The notes beneath the pieces are model-generated. The model saw only the letters and a program-made list of their open reading frames with translations. It ran no database searches and was not told the DNA's origin. The position numbers and the translations under genes are program-made. A stretch of 64,000 nucleotides of DNA from Micromonospora sp. WMMD1155. Lineage in GTDB: Bacteria > Actinomycetota > Actinomycetes > Mycobacteriales > Micromonosporaceae. The stretch lies in NCBI RefSeq assembly GCF_029581275.1, contig NZ_CP120742.1, positions 3,766,001 to 3,830,000 on the forward strand. The letters are read 5' to 3'. Positions within the stretch are counted from its first letter, which is position 1; the number at the start of each line of letters is the position of its first letter. This document shows positions 42,332-50,327 of this stretch, one piece after another.

Positions 42332-43260
42332 CCACCGTGGCGCACGACCTGTGGCGGCCCGCCTCGGGCTGCGACGACGACTGCCTGCCGGCGGCCGGCG
42401 AGGTACCCACGGTGCCGATGGCCCGTCGGGTGCTGCGGTCGGTGGCGGCGCTCGGCATGCTGGTGGCCGGGATCGGCCTGGTGGTGCTGCTGCCGGTGCT
42501 GCCGAGCCGGGAACGGCAGGCGGCGGTACGCGGCTGGGCCCGGGCCACCATCCGCGCCTTCGGCGTCCGGCTGGTGATCCGGGGTCGGCTGCCGCGACGG
42601 CGGGCGCTGCTGGTCGCCAACCATGTCTCGTGGCTGGACATCCTCGCGGTGCTGGCGGTGGCGCCCACCCGCATGGTCGCGAAGCGGGAGATCCGCTCCT
42701 GGCCGGTGGTCGGTCTACTGGCAGCGGCGGCGGGCACCGTCTTCGTGGACCGGTCCCGGCCGATGGCGCTGCCGGCCACCGTCGGTCGGATCGCGGACGC
42801 GTTGCGTGCCGGCCGGTCGGTGACCGTCTTCCCGGAGGGTACGACCTGGTGTGCGGGTGACGGTGCCGACGACTGCCGCCCCGGCGGTGGTTTCCGGCCC
42901 GCGTCGTTCCAGGCGGCCATCGACGCGGGCAGCCCGGTGGTGCCGTTGCGGCTCGCCTACCGCTGTGCCGCCACCGGCTCGGCCACCACGGCGACCGCCT
43001 TCCTCGGCGCGGACACCCTGCTGCGGTCGGTGGCCCGGGTGGTGACGGCGCGGGAGATCGTGGTCTCGGTGACGATCGCCGCCGCGCTGCACCCGGCCCG
43101 GGACGCCGACCGGCGGTTGCTGGCCCGCGCCGCCGAGTCGGCCGTACACCTGACGCACGCGCCGGGTGCGCGGACCCGGCTGCGTGCGGTTTCCACCCCC
43201 ACCCCGGCGGTCCCCGCTCCGACGCCCGTCGCAGGTCGCGAGCTGGACCTGGCTGCCTAA
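42328..43260 (+). CDS. 1-acyl-glycerol-3-phosphate acyltransferase-like (PlsC/OlsA)
   Basis: A 310-residue membrane-associated acyltransferase. One N-terminal helix (SVAALGMLVAGIGLVVLLPVL) is followed by the catalytic block NHVSWLD (HxxxxD), the FVDRSRP block, the FPEGT block and VVPLRLAY. GTG 42328 overlaps the previous stop (GTGA). With the OlsB-like gene before it, O-acylation of a lyso-ornithine lipid is a reasonable inference; ordinary phosphatidate synthesis is the alternative. Satellite DNA begins right after its stop. Confidence 0.85.
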   Translation: MTTVAHDLWRPASGCDDDCLPAAGEVPTVPMARRVLRSVAALGMLVAGIGLVVLLPVLPSRERQAAVRGWARATIRAFGVRLVIRGRLPRRRALLVANHVSWLDILAVLAVAPTRMVAKREIRSWPVVGLLAAAAGTVFVDRSRPMALPATVGRIADALRAGRSVTVFPEGTTWCAGDGADDCRPGGGFRPASFQAAIDAGSPVVPLRLAYRCAATGSATTATAFLGADTLLRSVARVVTAREIVVSVTIAAALHPARDADRRLLARAAESAVHLTHAPGARTRLRAVSTPTPAVPAPTPVAGRELDLAA

Positions 43261-43620
43261 AGCCGCCCGCCGCCCTGCCCGCCGCCCTGCCCGCCGCCCC
43301 GCCCGTCGCCCCCGGCCCGTCGCCCCCCGCCCCGCCCGTCGCCCCCGGCCCGTCGCCCCCGGCCCGTCGCCCCCCGCCCCGCCCGTCGCCCCCGGCCCGT
43401 CGCCCCCGGCCCGTCGCCCCCCGCCCCGCCCGTCGCCCCCGGCCCGTCGCCCCCGGCCCGTCGCCCCCCGCCCCGCCCGTCGCCCCCGGCCCGTCGCCCG
43501 CCGCCCCGCCCGTCGCGCCCGGCCCGTCGCCCGCCGCCCCGCCCGTCGCGCCCGGCCCGTCGCCCGCCGCCCCGCCCGCCGCCCCCGGCCCGCTGCCCGC
43601 CGCCCGCCGCCCCGCCCTCG
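43261..43620. repeat. 360-bp C-rich satellite built of 15-bp units
   Basis: Units such as GGCCCGTCGCCCCCG alternate with CGCCCCGCCCGTCGC variants. Groups of three form a higher-order repeat of about 45 bp. No stop codons occur in several frames, which produces spurious long reading frames on both strands. No gene is credible here. It leads directly into palindromic element 3. Confidence 0.95.
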
Positions 43621-43636
43621 CCGCAGGATCACCGAC

Positions 43637-43716
43637 CAAGATCCGCGCAACATCGGGGATGTTGCTGCCTCCCGCACGTCTGAGGCAGCAACATCCGGGA
43701 AGTTGCGCGGATCTTG
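43637..43716. repeat. 80-bp palindromic element, copy 3
   Basis: A 35-nt arm (43637-43671), 10-nt loop (43672-43681) and 35-nt arm (43682-43716). The outer CAAGATCCGCGCAAC pairs with GTTGCGCGGATCTTG, and the inner GTTGCTGCCTC with GAGGCAGCAAC. It is the only copy between genes in tandem orientation (acyltransferase and DUF4097 gene). Confidence 0.92.
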
Positions 43717-43790
43717 CGCGCGGATCTTGCGCGCGGATCTTGCGCGCGGATCTTGCGCGGGGGTCTTGCGCACGGATTTTGCGCGCGGAT
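43705..43790. repeat. 13-bp tandem array derived from the palindrome arm
   Basis: Six and a half copies of GCGCGGATCTTGC. The first copy is the end of the right arm of palindromic element 3. Copies one to four are identical; five and six carry point changes. Confidence 0.93.
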
Positions 43791-43849
43791 GCGGCGCGGT
43801 GGGCAGTGCGGCGCGGTGGGCAGGCGGCTCGCGACCTATCTTGTCATGT

Positions 43850-43863
43850 CGCGATGTATCGCG
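43850..43863. promoter_or_regulatory. Putative PadR operator
   Basis: CGCGAT-GT-ATCGCG is a perfect palindrome, within a looser ATGTCGCGAT/ATCGCG context, 55 bp before the DUF4097 start. PadR proteins often bind such CGCGAT/ATCGCG dyads, and a PadR gene is second in this operon. Confidence 0.6.
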
Positions 43864-43917
43864 TTAGTGTCTCCTGGTGGAGCGCGCGTCGGCGCGCGTC
43901 GGCGAGAGGGGGACACC

Positions 43918-44742
43918 ATGGCCGGCTGGACGGTCGAGAGCCCGCAGCGGCTCACCATTGACGGTCCGGTCACCCGGCTGGACGTCCGGCTGGTGAGCGG
44001 ACGGCTCAACGTGGTCGCCACCGACGGTCCGACCCGGATCGACGTCACCCAGGTCGGTCGCCGGCCGGTGGTGATCGACCACTCCGACGGCCGGCTCGGC
44101 ATCCGCCAGGAGCGCGGCCGGAGCTGGTCGGACGTCCTGCGGTGGTTTCGGATGATCCACCGGTACCCACGGGTGGACGTCTCCGTCGCCGTGCCCGCCG
44201 ATGTCCTCGCCGACCTGGGCCTGGTCGCGGGCGCGCTGGTCGCCTCCGGCCTGCGCCGGCAGACGTCGGTGCACGTCGTCTCCGGCCAGATCACCCTGAT
44301 GGGCCTGCGGGGCAACACCTCCGCGACGATCACGTCGGGGCCGGTGGAGGCGCTCGGCGTCCGGGGCGACCTCTCGGTCGAGACGGTCTCCGGTGAGGTG
44401 ATCCTCGCCGACAGCGCCGCCGACCGGGTGCGGGCGCAGACGGTCTCCGGTGCGATCACCTGCGACCTGGACAACCCCCGACGCAGCGAGATCCGACTGA
44501 CCACCATCTCGGGCGGCATCACCGTCCGGGTCCGCGAGGACAGCGACCTCGCCGTCCAACTGCAGACCGCGTCGGGCCGGATCACCAGTGGCTTTCCGCA
44601 GGTCCGCACCTCGACGTTTCCGCTGCGCAGCAGCGAGGGAGTGCTCGGCGCGGGCGACGGTAAGCTCTGGGCTTCCGCGACCTCGGGGAGCATCGCCCTG
44701 CTCGCCCGAGCCGTCGACGACGATTCCGAGGAGCTGCCGTGA
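43918..44742 (+). CDS. DUF4097-type beta-helix protein
   Basis: A 274-residue protein made of repeated short beta strands with the pattern V-S-G-x-I/V (LVSGRLNV, VVSGQITLMG, VSGEVILAD, VSGAITCDL, ISGGITVRV, ASGRITSGF, TSGSIALLA). This is the DUF4097/DUF4098 family. There is no signal peptide or helix. ATG 43918 has GAGAGGGGG upstream. It is co-transcribed with a PadR regulator. Such proteins accompany sensing operons; the biochemical role is unknown. Confidence 0.88.
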   Translation: MAGWTVESPQRLTIDGPVTRLDVRLVSGRLNVVATDGPTRIDVTQVGRRPVVIDHSDGRLGIRQERGRSWSDVLRWFRMIHRYPRVDVSVAVPADVLADLGLVAGALVASGLRRQTSVHVVSGQITLMGLRGNTSATITSGPVEALGVRGDLSVETVSGEVILADSAADRVRAQTVSGAITCDLDNPRRSEIRLTTISGGITVRVREDSDLAVQLQTASGRITSGFPQVRTSTFPLRSSEGVLGAGDGKLWASATSGSIALLARAVDDDSEELP

Positions 44743-45350
44743 CCGCCGTGTTCAGCCACGGACGGCTCCGGCTCTACCTGCTCAAGCTCCTCGACGACGG
44801 CCCGAAGCACGGCTACGAGCTGATCCGCCTGCTGGAGGACCGGTTCCTCGGGCTCTACGCGCCCAGCGCCGGCACCATCTACCCCCGCCTGCAACGGCTG
44901 GAGGCCGAGGGCCTGGTCAGCCACACCGCGGCCGGTGGTCGCAAGACGTACGACATCACCGACGCCGGTCGTGCCGAGCTGCGCCAACGGGCCGGCGAGT
45001 TGACCGAGCTGGAGGCCGACATCGCCGCCTCGGTGGCCGACCTGTCCAGCCTGGCCGGCGAGATCCGCAGCGAGGTACGCGGGTCGGTGCGCGACCTCAA
45101 GCGGGAGCTGAGCGAGGCCACCCGGCAGACCCGGCGTACCCGGTGGGAGACGCCTGCGCCCCCGCCCGGGCCGGCGTCGCCCGCCGGGCCGCACACCGCG
45201 CTGCTCGACGAGTTCGACAAGCGGTTGGCCGAGTTCACCGCCGAGGTGGGTCGACTCGTGCGCGCCCGACGGTTCAGCGAGACGCAGCTTCGCACCGCCA
45301 TCCGGCTGCTCGACGGGGCCCTGGACGGGCTGCGCCGCCTGCTGCGCTGA
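44739..45350 (+). CDS. PadR-family transcriptional regulator
   Basis: A 203-residue PadR regulator. The winged-helix domain has LLKLLDDGPKHGYELIRLLEDRF, then PSAGTIYPRLQRLEAEGLV and GGRKTYDITDAGRAEL. The C-terminal half is coiled coil interrupted by a Pro-rich linker (PAPPPGPASPAGP). GTG 44739 overlaps the DUF4097 stop. It probably represses its own operon through the dyad at 43850. Confidence 0.9.
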   Translation: MTAVFSHGRLRLYLLKLLDDGPKHGYELIRLLEDRFLGLYAPSAGTIYPRLQRLEAEGLVSHTAAGGRKTYDITDAGRAELRQRAGELTELEADIAASVADLSSLAGEIRSEVRGSVRDLKRELSEATRQTRRTRWETPAPPPGPASPAGPHTALLDEFDKRLAEFTAEVGRLVRARRFSETQLRTAIRLLDGALDGLRRLLR

Positions 45351-45435
45351 GCCGGAGAACCGGTCGGCCGCGACTCACAGGTTTTTTGCAGGAACCGTCC
45401 AGCGCCGACGCAGTCGTGTCACCGATGATGGGCCC

Positions 45436-46137
45436 ATGCCCGCTACCCAGACCGAGGCGCGACTCCTCGTGGTCGAGGACGACCCCAACATCCTCGAACT
45501 GCTCTCCGCGAGCCTGCGGTTCGCGGGCTTCGACGTGGCCACCGCGACGAGTGGGAGCGCGGCGCTCAACGCCGCCAAGGACCACCGGCCCGACCTGGTG
45601 GTGCTCGACGTGATGCTCCCGGACCTGGACGGCTTCGAGGTCATCCGGATGCTCCGCGAGGGCGGCACGCGTACCCCGGTGGTCTTCCTGACCGCTCGGG
45701 ACGCCACCGACGACAAGATCCGTGGGCTCACCCTGGGCGGCGACGACTACGTCACGAAGCCGTTCAGCCTGGAGGAGCTGACCGCCCGGATCCGCGCCGT
45801 GCTGCGCCGCACCACGACCGGCGAGCAGGCGCCCTCCCGGCTCACCTTCGCCGACCTGGAGTTGGACGAGGAGACCCACGAGGTGCACCGTGCCGGTCAG
45901 CGGGTGCAGCTCTCGCCGACCGAGTTCAAGCTGCTGCGGTACCTGATGCTCAACGCCAACCGGGTGCTGTCTAAGGCGCAGATCCTCGACCACGTCTGGA
46001 ACTACGACTTCCGGGGCGACGACAACATCGTCGAGTCCTACATCTCGTACCTGCGGCGCAAGGTGGACACCACCCAGCCCCGGCTGATCCACACCCTCCG
46101 TGGAGTCGGGTACGTCCTGCGCAAGCCGGCGGCGTGA
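45436..46137 (+). CDS. OmpR-family response regulator (MprA-like)
   Basis: A 233-residue two-domain regulator. The receiver has LLVVEDDPN (acidic pocket), the phospho-Asp in VVLDVMLPDLDG and the Lys in YVTKPFSLEEL. The DNA-binding winged helix has LSPTEFKLLRYLMLNANRVL and VESYISYLRRKVD. It overlaps its kinase gene by 4 bp. With a downstream HtrA gene the trio resembles mprA-mprB-pepD of mycobacteria, a cell-envelope stress system. Confidence 0.92.
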   Translation: MPATQTEARLLVVEDDPNILELLSASLRFAGFDVATATSGSAALNAAKDHRPDLVVLDVMLPDLDGFEVIRMLREGGTRTPVVFLTARDATDDKIRGLTLGGDDYVTKPFSLEELTARIRAVLRRTTTGEQAPSRLTFADLELDEETHEVHRAGQRVQLSPTEFKLLRYLMLNANRVLSKAQILDHVWNYDFRGDDNIVESYISYLRRKVDTTQPRLIHTLRGVGYVLRKPAA

Positions 46138-47699
46138 ACGCGGTCCAGCAGGCGAAGGGACGGGTGCGCGGCGTTCCACTGCGGATCAAGCTGGTCACCT
46201 CGGTGCTGGCACTGGTCGCCGTGGCGCTGCTGGTGATCAGCGTCTCGACCGCGTACTTCCTGCACAACTACCTGGTCGACCAGATCGACTGGGAGCTGAA
46301 GAGCTCCGCCAAGGGCATCCAGTCCATCACGCCGTCGACGACGAACTCCGTCTCGCTGCCCAGCGACTACGTGGTCGTACTGACCGACCCGAGGACCGGC
46401 CAGGTGCAGGTGCCCGTCTACGACACGTCCCGTTTCCGGATGGACGACCTGCCGCGGTGGCCGAGCGACGCGGCCGGCTTCGAAGAGCAGGAGACGGCCC
46501 AGGGTGGCGTCCCACGCACCGTCCGGGCCCGGGACAGCTCGGTGCGCTGGCGGATGCTCTACACCGAGTTGCAGAACGGCCAGGTGGCCGCGATCGGCCA
46601 GCACCTGACCGACGTCGACCAGGCCGTCAAACGACTCGCCTGGATCGATCTGCTGGTCGGCGGCGCGGTGCTGATCATGCTGGCCTCGGTCGGCGCGGCG
46701 ATCGTCCGGACCAGCCTCAAACCACTCGTGGAGATCGAACGCACCGCCGCCGCCATCGCCGGCGGTGACCTGAGCCGCCGGGTGCCCGACCCGGAGCAGG
46801 GGCAGGAGCATCCCACCTCGGAGTTGGGGAGGCTCTCCCGCGCGCTGAACGCGATGCTCACCCAGATCGAGGTGGCGTTCACCGCCCGCGCCGCCTCGGA
46901 GAGCGCGGCGCGGTGGGCGGAGAGCGCCGCCCGGGACGCGGCGGCCTCCGCTCAGGCGTCCGAGGCGCGGGCCCGGCGCTCGGAGGAGCGGATGCGGCAG
47001 TTCGTCGCCGACGCCTCGCACGAGTTGCGGACCCCGTTGACCACCATCCGCGGTTTCGCCGAGCTGTACCGGCAGGGCGCGGCCCGCGCACCGGAGCAGA
47101 CCGCCGGTCTGCTGCGCCGCATCGAGGACGAGGCGGCCCGGATGGGGCTGCTGGTGGAGGACCTGCTGCTGCTCGCCCGGCTGGACCGGGAGCGGCCGCT
47201 GTCGCTGACTCCGGTGGAGCTGCCGGTGCTCGCCTCCGACGCGGTGCAGGCCGCGCGGGCGATCGCCCCGGATCGACGCATCGAGCTGGAGATCGCACCG
47301 GATGCGGGCCCGCTCGTGGTCTCCGCCGACGACGCGCGGCTGCGACAGGTGATCGGCAATCTGGTCACCAACGCGTTGACCCACACCCCCGCCGACGCCG
47401 AGATCCGCGTGCGGTTGCACAGCGAACCGGGGGGCCTGGCCGTGGTGGAGGTCGCCGACACCGGCCCGGGGCTCTCCCCGGAGCAGGCCGAACGGGTCTT
47501 CGAACGGTTCTACCGGGCCGACGCGGCACGGACCCGGCGGGCCGACGGCAACACCGGCACCGGCCTCGGCCTGGCCATCGTGGCGGCGCTGGTCGCCGCC
47601 CACCACGGCTCGGTCGAGGTGGCCGAGACGCCCGGTGGCGGGGCGACCTTCCGGGTCCGGCTTCCGCTGCTGCCACAGGTCGACGACGTCGGCGAGTGA
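46134..47699 (+). CDS. Membrane sensor histidine kinase (MprB-like)
   Basis: A 521-residue kinase. Two membrane helices (about residues 19-42 and 181-202) flank a periplasmic sensor of about 135 residues. HAMP follows (LVEIERTAAAIAGGDLSRRV), then an Ala/Arg-rich coiled coil. The H-box is FVADASHELRTPLTTIRGF. The ATPase has NLVTNALTHTP, VADTGPGLSPE, FERFYRAD and GTGLGLAIV. GTG 46134 overlaps the regulator stop. Confidence 0.92.
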   Translation: MNAVQQAKGRVRGVPLRIKLVTSVLALVAVALLVISVSTAYFLHNYLVDQIDWELKSSAKGIQSITPSTTNSVSLPSDYVVVLTDPRTGQVQVPVYDTSRFRMDDLPRWPSDAAGFEEQETAQGGVPRTVRARDSSVRWRMLYTELQNGQVAAIGQHLTDVDQAVKRLAWIDLLVGGAVLIMLASVGAAIVRTSLKPLVEIERTAAAIAGGDLSRRVPDPEQGQEHPTSELGRLSRALNAMLTQIEVAFTARAASESAARWAESAARDAAASAQASEARARRSEERMRQFVADASHELRTPLTTIRGFAELYRQGAARAPEQTAGLLRRIEDEAARMGLLVEDLLLLARLDRERPLSLTPVELPVLASDAVQAARAIAPDRRIELEIAPDAGPLVVSADDARLRQVIGNLVTNALTHTPADAEIRVRLHSEPGGLAVVEVADTGPGLSPEQAERVFERFYRADAARTRRADGNTGTGLGLAIVAALVAAHHGSVEVAETPGGGATFRVRLPLLPQVDDVGE

Positions 47700-47700
47700 C

Positions 47701-47728
47701 TTTCAGCCAACTTCCAGGACGGTTCCAG
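47701..47728 (+). promoter_or_regulatory. Direct repeats, putative response-regulator sites
   Basis: TTCAG (47702), TTCCAG (47712) and TTCCAG (47723) recur with 10-11 bp periodicity, that is on one face of the helix, immediately before the HtrA gene. OmpR-type regulators bind such direct repeats. The binding protein is inferred to be the product of the gene at 45436. Confidence 0.5.
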
Positions 47729-47761
47729 CTTGATCGCAGTGCTGGGGGAGAAGGTAGTGAC

Positions 47762-49369
47762 ATGACCGAGTTCGAGTCCGACCCGCAGCGCCGGCCGGCC
47801 CCCATCGACGCCGAGCCGTCGCACCCCACCGCCGAGCTGCCGCGCGACGAGCGCGCGCAGTCCGACTCCCCGACCACCCCCATCGAGGTCGTCTCCACCA
47901 CCGGCGACGGCACGCCGACCAGCGCCGTGACCCCGGCCGCGTCACCCGCGCCCGCCGGTGCCTCCGCGCCCGCCAACCCGCCGACCGGGTACGAGCCGCC
48001 GACCGGCTACCAGCCCTCGGCCGCCACCCCGTCCGCGCCGCCGTACCCGACCTCCGGCTACCCGGCGCACGGCCAGTCCGGCTATCCGCAGCAGACCGCC
48101 GGTCAGTACCCGGGTGTTCCCTGGTACCAGGGCCAGCAGTCCGGCTGGGCCGGCGGGGGCCAGCCGGGCATGGCGTACCCGGGTCAGCACCAGCAGCACG
48201 CCCAGCACCCGGGGCAGCACCCTCAGCACCCGGGCCAGCACGCCCAGCACCCGGGTCAGCCCGTTCCGCCGTGGGGCCCGCAGGTCGCGCCGCCCGGCAG
48301 CGGCCCTCGGCCGGGTCGGATCGCCAAGTTCGCCGGGGCCGGTGTCGCGGTGTTCGCCCTGATGCTCGGGTCGGGCGTCGCCGGCGGCGCGCTCGCCCTG
48401 GCCCTCGACGGCGGCGGCGGCGGCGTGACCCGCACCTACTCCGCGGCCCCGGTGATCAACGGCGCGGACCTGCCGAAGATCGCCGCGTCCGTGCAGGACA
48501 GCGTCGTCTCGATCACCACCGACAGTGGTGAGGGCTCCGGTGTGGTGCTCAGCGCCGACGGGTACGTGCTGACCAACAACCACGTGGTCGCCTCCGCCGC
48601 CGGTGGCAACGTGCTGGTGATCTTCGCCGATGGCAAGAAGGCCGAGGCGAAGGTCATCGGCACCGACCCGAAGACCGACCTGGCCGTGGTCAAGGCCAGC
48701 GGCGTGAGCGACCTCAAGGCGGCCAAGTTCGGTGACAGCGACGCCATGCAGGTCGGTGACCAGGTGTTGGCGCTGGGCAGCCCGCTCGGCCTGCAGGGCT
48801 CGGTGACCTCGGGCATCCTCAGCGCCCGCGACCGCACCATCCGCGCCGGTGAGGGTCAGCCGCAGGACCCGACCCAGCAGCAGAGTCAGACCGTCAGCTC
48901 GATCTCCGGCCTGCTCCAGACCGACGCGCCGATCAACCCGGGCAACTCCGGTGGCGCGCTGGTCAACACCCGGGGTGAGGTGATCGGCGTCAACACCGCC
49001 ATCGCGACCTCGGGCCAGAGCACCGGCAACATCGGTGTCGGCTTCGCCATCCCCAGCAACAAGGCCAAGGACGTCGCGGGCAAGCTCCAGCGCGGCGAGA
49101 AGGTCAGCCACCCCTCGCTCGGGGTCGGCGTCAACCAGGCCGAGGGCGGCGGTGCGCTCGTCGCGTCGGTGACCCCGGGCAGCCCGGCCGAGAAGGCCGG
49201 CCTCCAGCGTGGCGACGTCGTCACCCGCTTCGGTGACAAGCCGGTCAACGACTCCGACGACCTGGTCGGCGCGGTGCAGGCCGGCAAGGTCGGCGACCGG
49301 GTCGAGGTGCAGTTCAAGCGCAACGGTGAAGAGAAGACCGTGACCGTGACGCTCGCCGAGACGCCGTGA
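47762..49369 (+). CDS. HtrA-like membrane serine protease with PDZ domain (PepD-like)
   Basis: A 535-residue protein. The cytoplasmic N-terminal 180 residues are Pro/Gln/His-rich, with a repeated QHPGQH motif. One membrane helix follows (residues about 188-214), then an extracytoplasmic trypsin-like domain with His in TNNHVVAS, Asp in KTDLAVVK and Ser in NPGNSGGAL. A PDZ domain closes the protein (GSPAEKAGLQRGDVVTRFG). It degrades or refolds damaged envelope proteins. It is placed after the two-component genes and is probably controlled by them. ATG 47762. Confidence 0.93.
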   Translation: MTEFESDPQRRPAPIDAEPSHPTAELPRDERAQSDSPTTPIEVVSTTGDGTPTSAVTPAASPAPAGASAPANPPTGYEPPTGYQPSAATPSAPPYPTSGYPAHGQSGYPQQTAGQYPGVPWYQGQQSGWAGGGQPGMAYPGQHQQHAQHPGQHPQHPGQHAQHPGQPVPPWGPQVAPPGSGPRPGRIAKFAGAGVAVFALMLGSGVAGGALALALDGGGGGVTRTYSAAPVINGADLPKIAASVQDSVVSITTDSGEGSGVVLSADGYVLTNNHVVASAAGGNVLVIFADGKKAEAKVIGTDPKTDLAVVKASGVSDLKAAKFGDSDAMQVGDQVLALGSPLGLQGSVTSGILSARDRTIRAGEGQPQDPTQQQSQTVSSISGLLQTDAPINPGNSGGALVNTRGEVIGVNTAIATSGQSTGNIGVGFAIPSNKAKDVAGKLQRGEKVSHPSLGVGVNQAEGGGALVASVTPGSPAEKAGLQRGDVVTRFGDKPVNDSDDLVGAVQAGKVGDRVEVQFKRNGEEKTVTVTLAETP

Positions 49370-49462
49370 CACCCACACGAATCTGAACCTGTCTCCTCCC
49401 TCCGGCGGCGGGTGGCGGGGCCGAGGGGGTCGGCTCCGTCACCCGCCGCTCTTTCCCGCCCG

Positions 49463-49497
49463 GACGGCGGTTCACCCGGATCGGGTGAACCGCCGTC
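49463..49497. terminator. Hairpin terminator after the HtrA gene
   Basis: GACGGCGGTTCACCCG (49463-49478) pairs perfectly with CGGGTGAACCGCCGTC (49482-49497) around a GAT loop. A second, looser GGCGGGTG/CACCCGCC hairpin lies just upstream (about 49405-49448). Confidence 0.85.
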
Positions 49498-49558
49498 ACC
49501 CGGTTGTCCGGCACGTTCGGGAGGCGAGTCTCGGCGACCGGAACCGGGGGTGGGTGCC

Positions 49559-50227
49559 ATGACCGACGTGCTGGATGTCCGCGACGACCAGCGGATTCAA
49601 CGTGACGTCCTGGCGCAACTCGCCTGGGACGCCCAGCTGCAACCGAACGAGATCGGCGTGAGCGTCGACGAGGGTGTGGTGACCCTGACCGGCTTCGTGG
49701 ACGGTGCCGCCCGCAGTTGGGCGGCGACCCGCTGCGCGCAGCGGGTTCGCGGTGTCCGGGCGGTGGCCGACGAGATCGAGGTGCGGTTGCCCGGTACGCC
49801 GGGGCGTACCGACGCCGACGTCGCCATCGCCGCCTCCCGAGCCCTGGAGTGGGACAGCTTCGTGCCCGCCGAACGGCTGGACGTGACGGTCGCCAACGGC
49901 TGGCTCATGCTCCGCGGTGAGGTCGAGTTCGGGTGGCAACGGCGTGCCGCCGAGGGGGAGGTGCGCCGGCTCGACGGCGTACGGGGGATCACCAACCTGA
50001 TCGAGGTGCGACCGTCGGCGCCTCCGGCGGAGCCGCTGCGCCGGGACGTGCAGCGGGCGCTGGCCCGGACCATCGGGGCCGAGCGGGTGACCGTCGAGGT
50101 GGACGGCGACACGCTCGTCCTGGCCGGGGTGGTCCGGTCCTGGTGGGAACGCGACCAGGTCCAGCGGGTCGCCTGGTCCGCGCCGGGCGTACGGGTGGTG
50201 CACGACCAACTCCTGGTGGGCGGGTGA
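49559..50227 (+). CDS. Triple BON-domain protein
   Basis: A 222-residue protein made of three consecutive BON domains (about residues 12-75, 84-150 and 155-222). Each has the V-x-V-x-x-G-x-V-x-L-x-G core: SVDEGVVTLTGFVD, TVANGWLMLRGEVE and EVDGDTLVLAGVVR. BON domains bind phospholipid or act as scaffolds in envelope proteins. There is no signal peptide. ATG 49559. Function unknown; stress-related in relatives. Confidence 0.88.
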   Translation: MTDVLDVRDDQRIQRDVLAQLAWDAQLQPNEIGVSVDEGVVTLTGFVDGAARSWAATRCAQRVRGVRAVADEIEVRLPGTPGRTDADVAIAASRALEWDSFVPAERLDVTVANGWLMLRGEVEFGWQRRAAEGEVRRLDGVRGITNLIEVRPSAPPAEPLRRDVQRALARTIGAERVTVEVDGDTLVLAGVVRSWWERDQVQRVAWSAPGVRVVHDQLLVGG

Positions 50228-50327
50228 GCGTCCGGCTTGTCCGGTTTACCGGGGGCGTCCCGGGGTACTCGCCGCCGACCGTTCCGACCGCCGGTGGCGC
50301 CGCACCGGGGACCAACGGGGAGGACTC

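Noticed and set aside
40709..43639. 976-codon minus-strand frame
   Set aside because: It runs antisense through three convincing genes and the satellite; composition is a GC-frame shadow.
43166..43867. Long open frames on both strands through 43261-43620
   Set aside because: They arise because the C-rich satellite contains no stop codons; translations are simple Pro/Arg/Ala repeats with no start signals.
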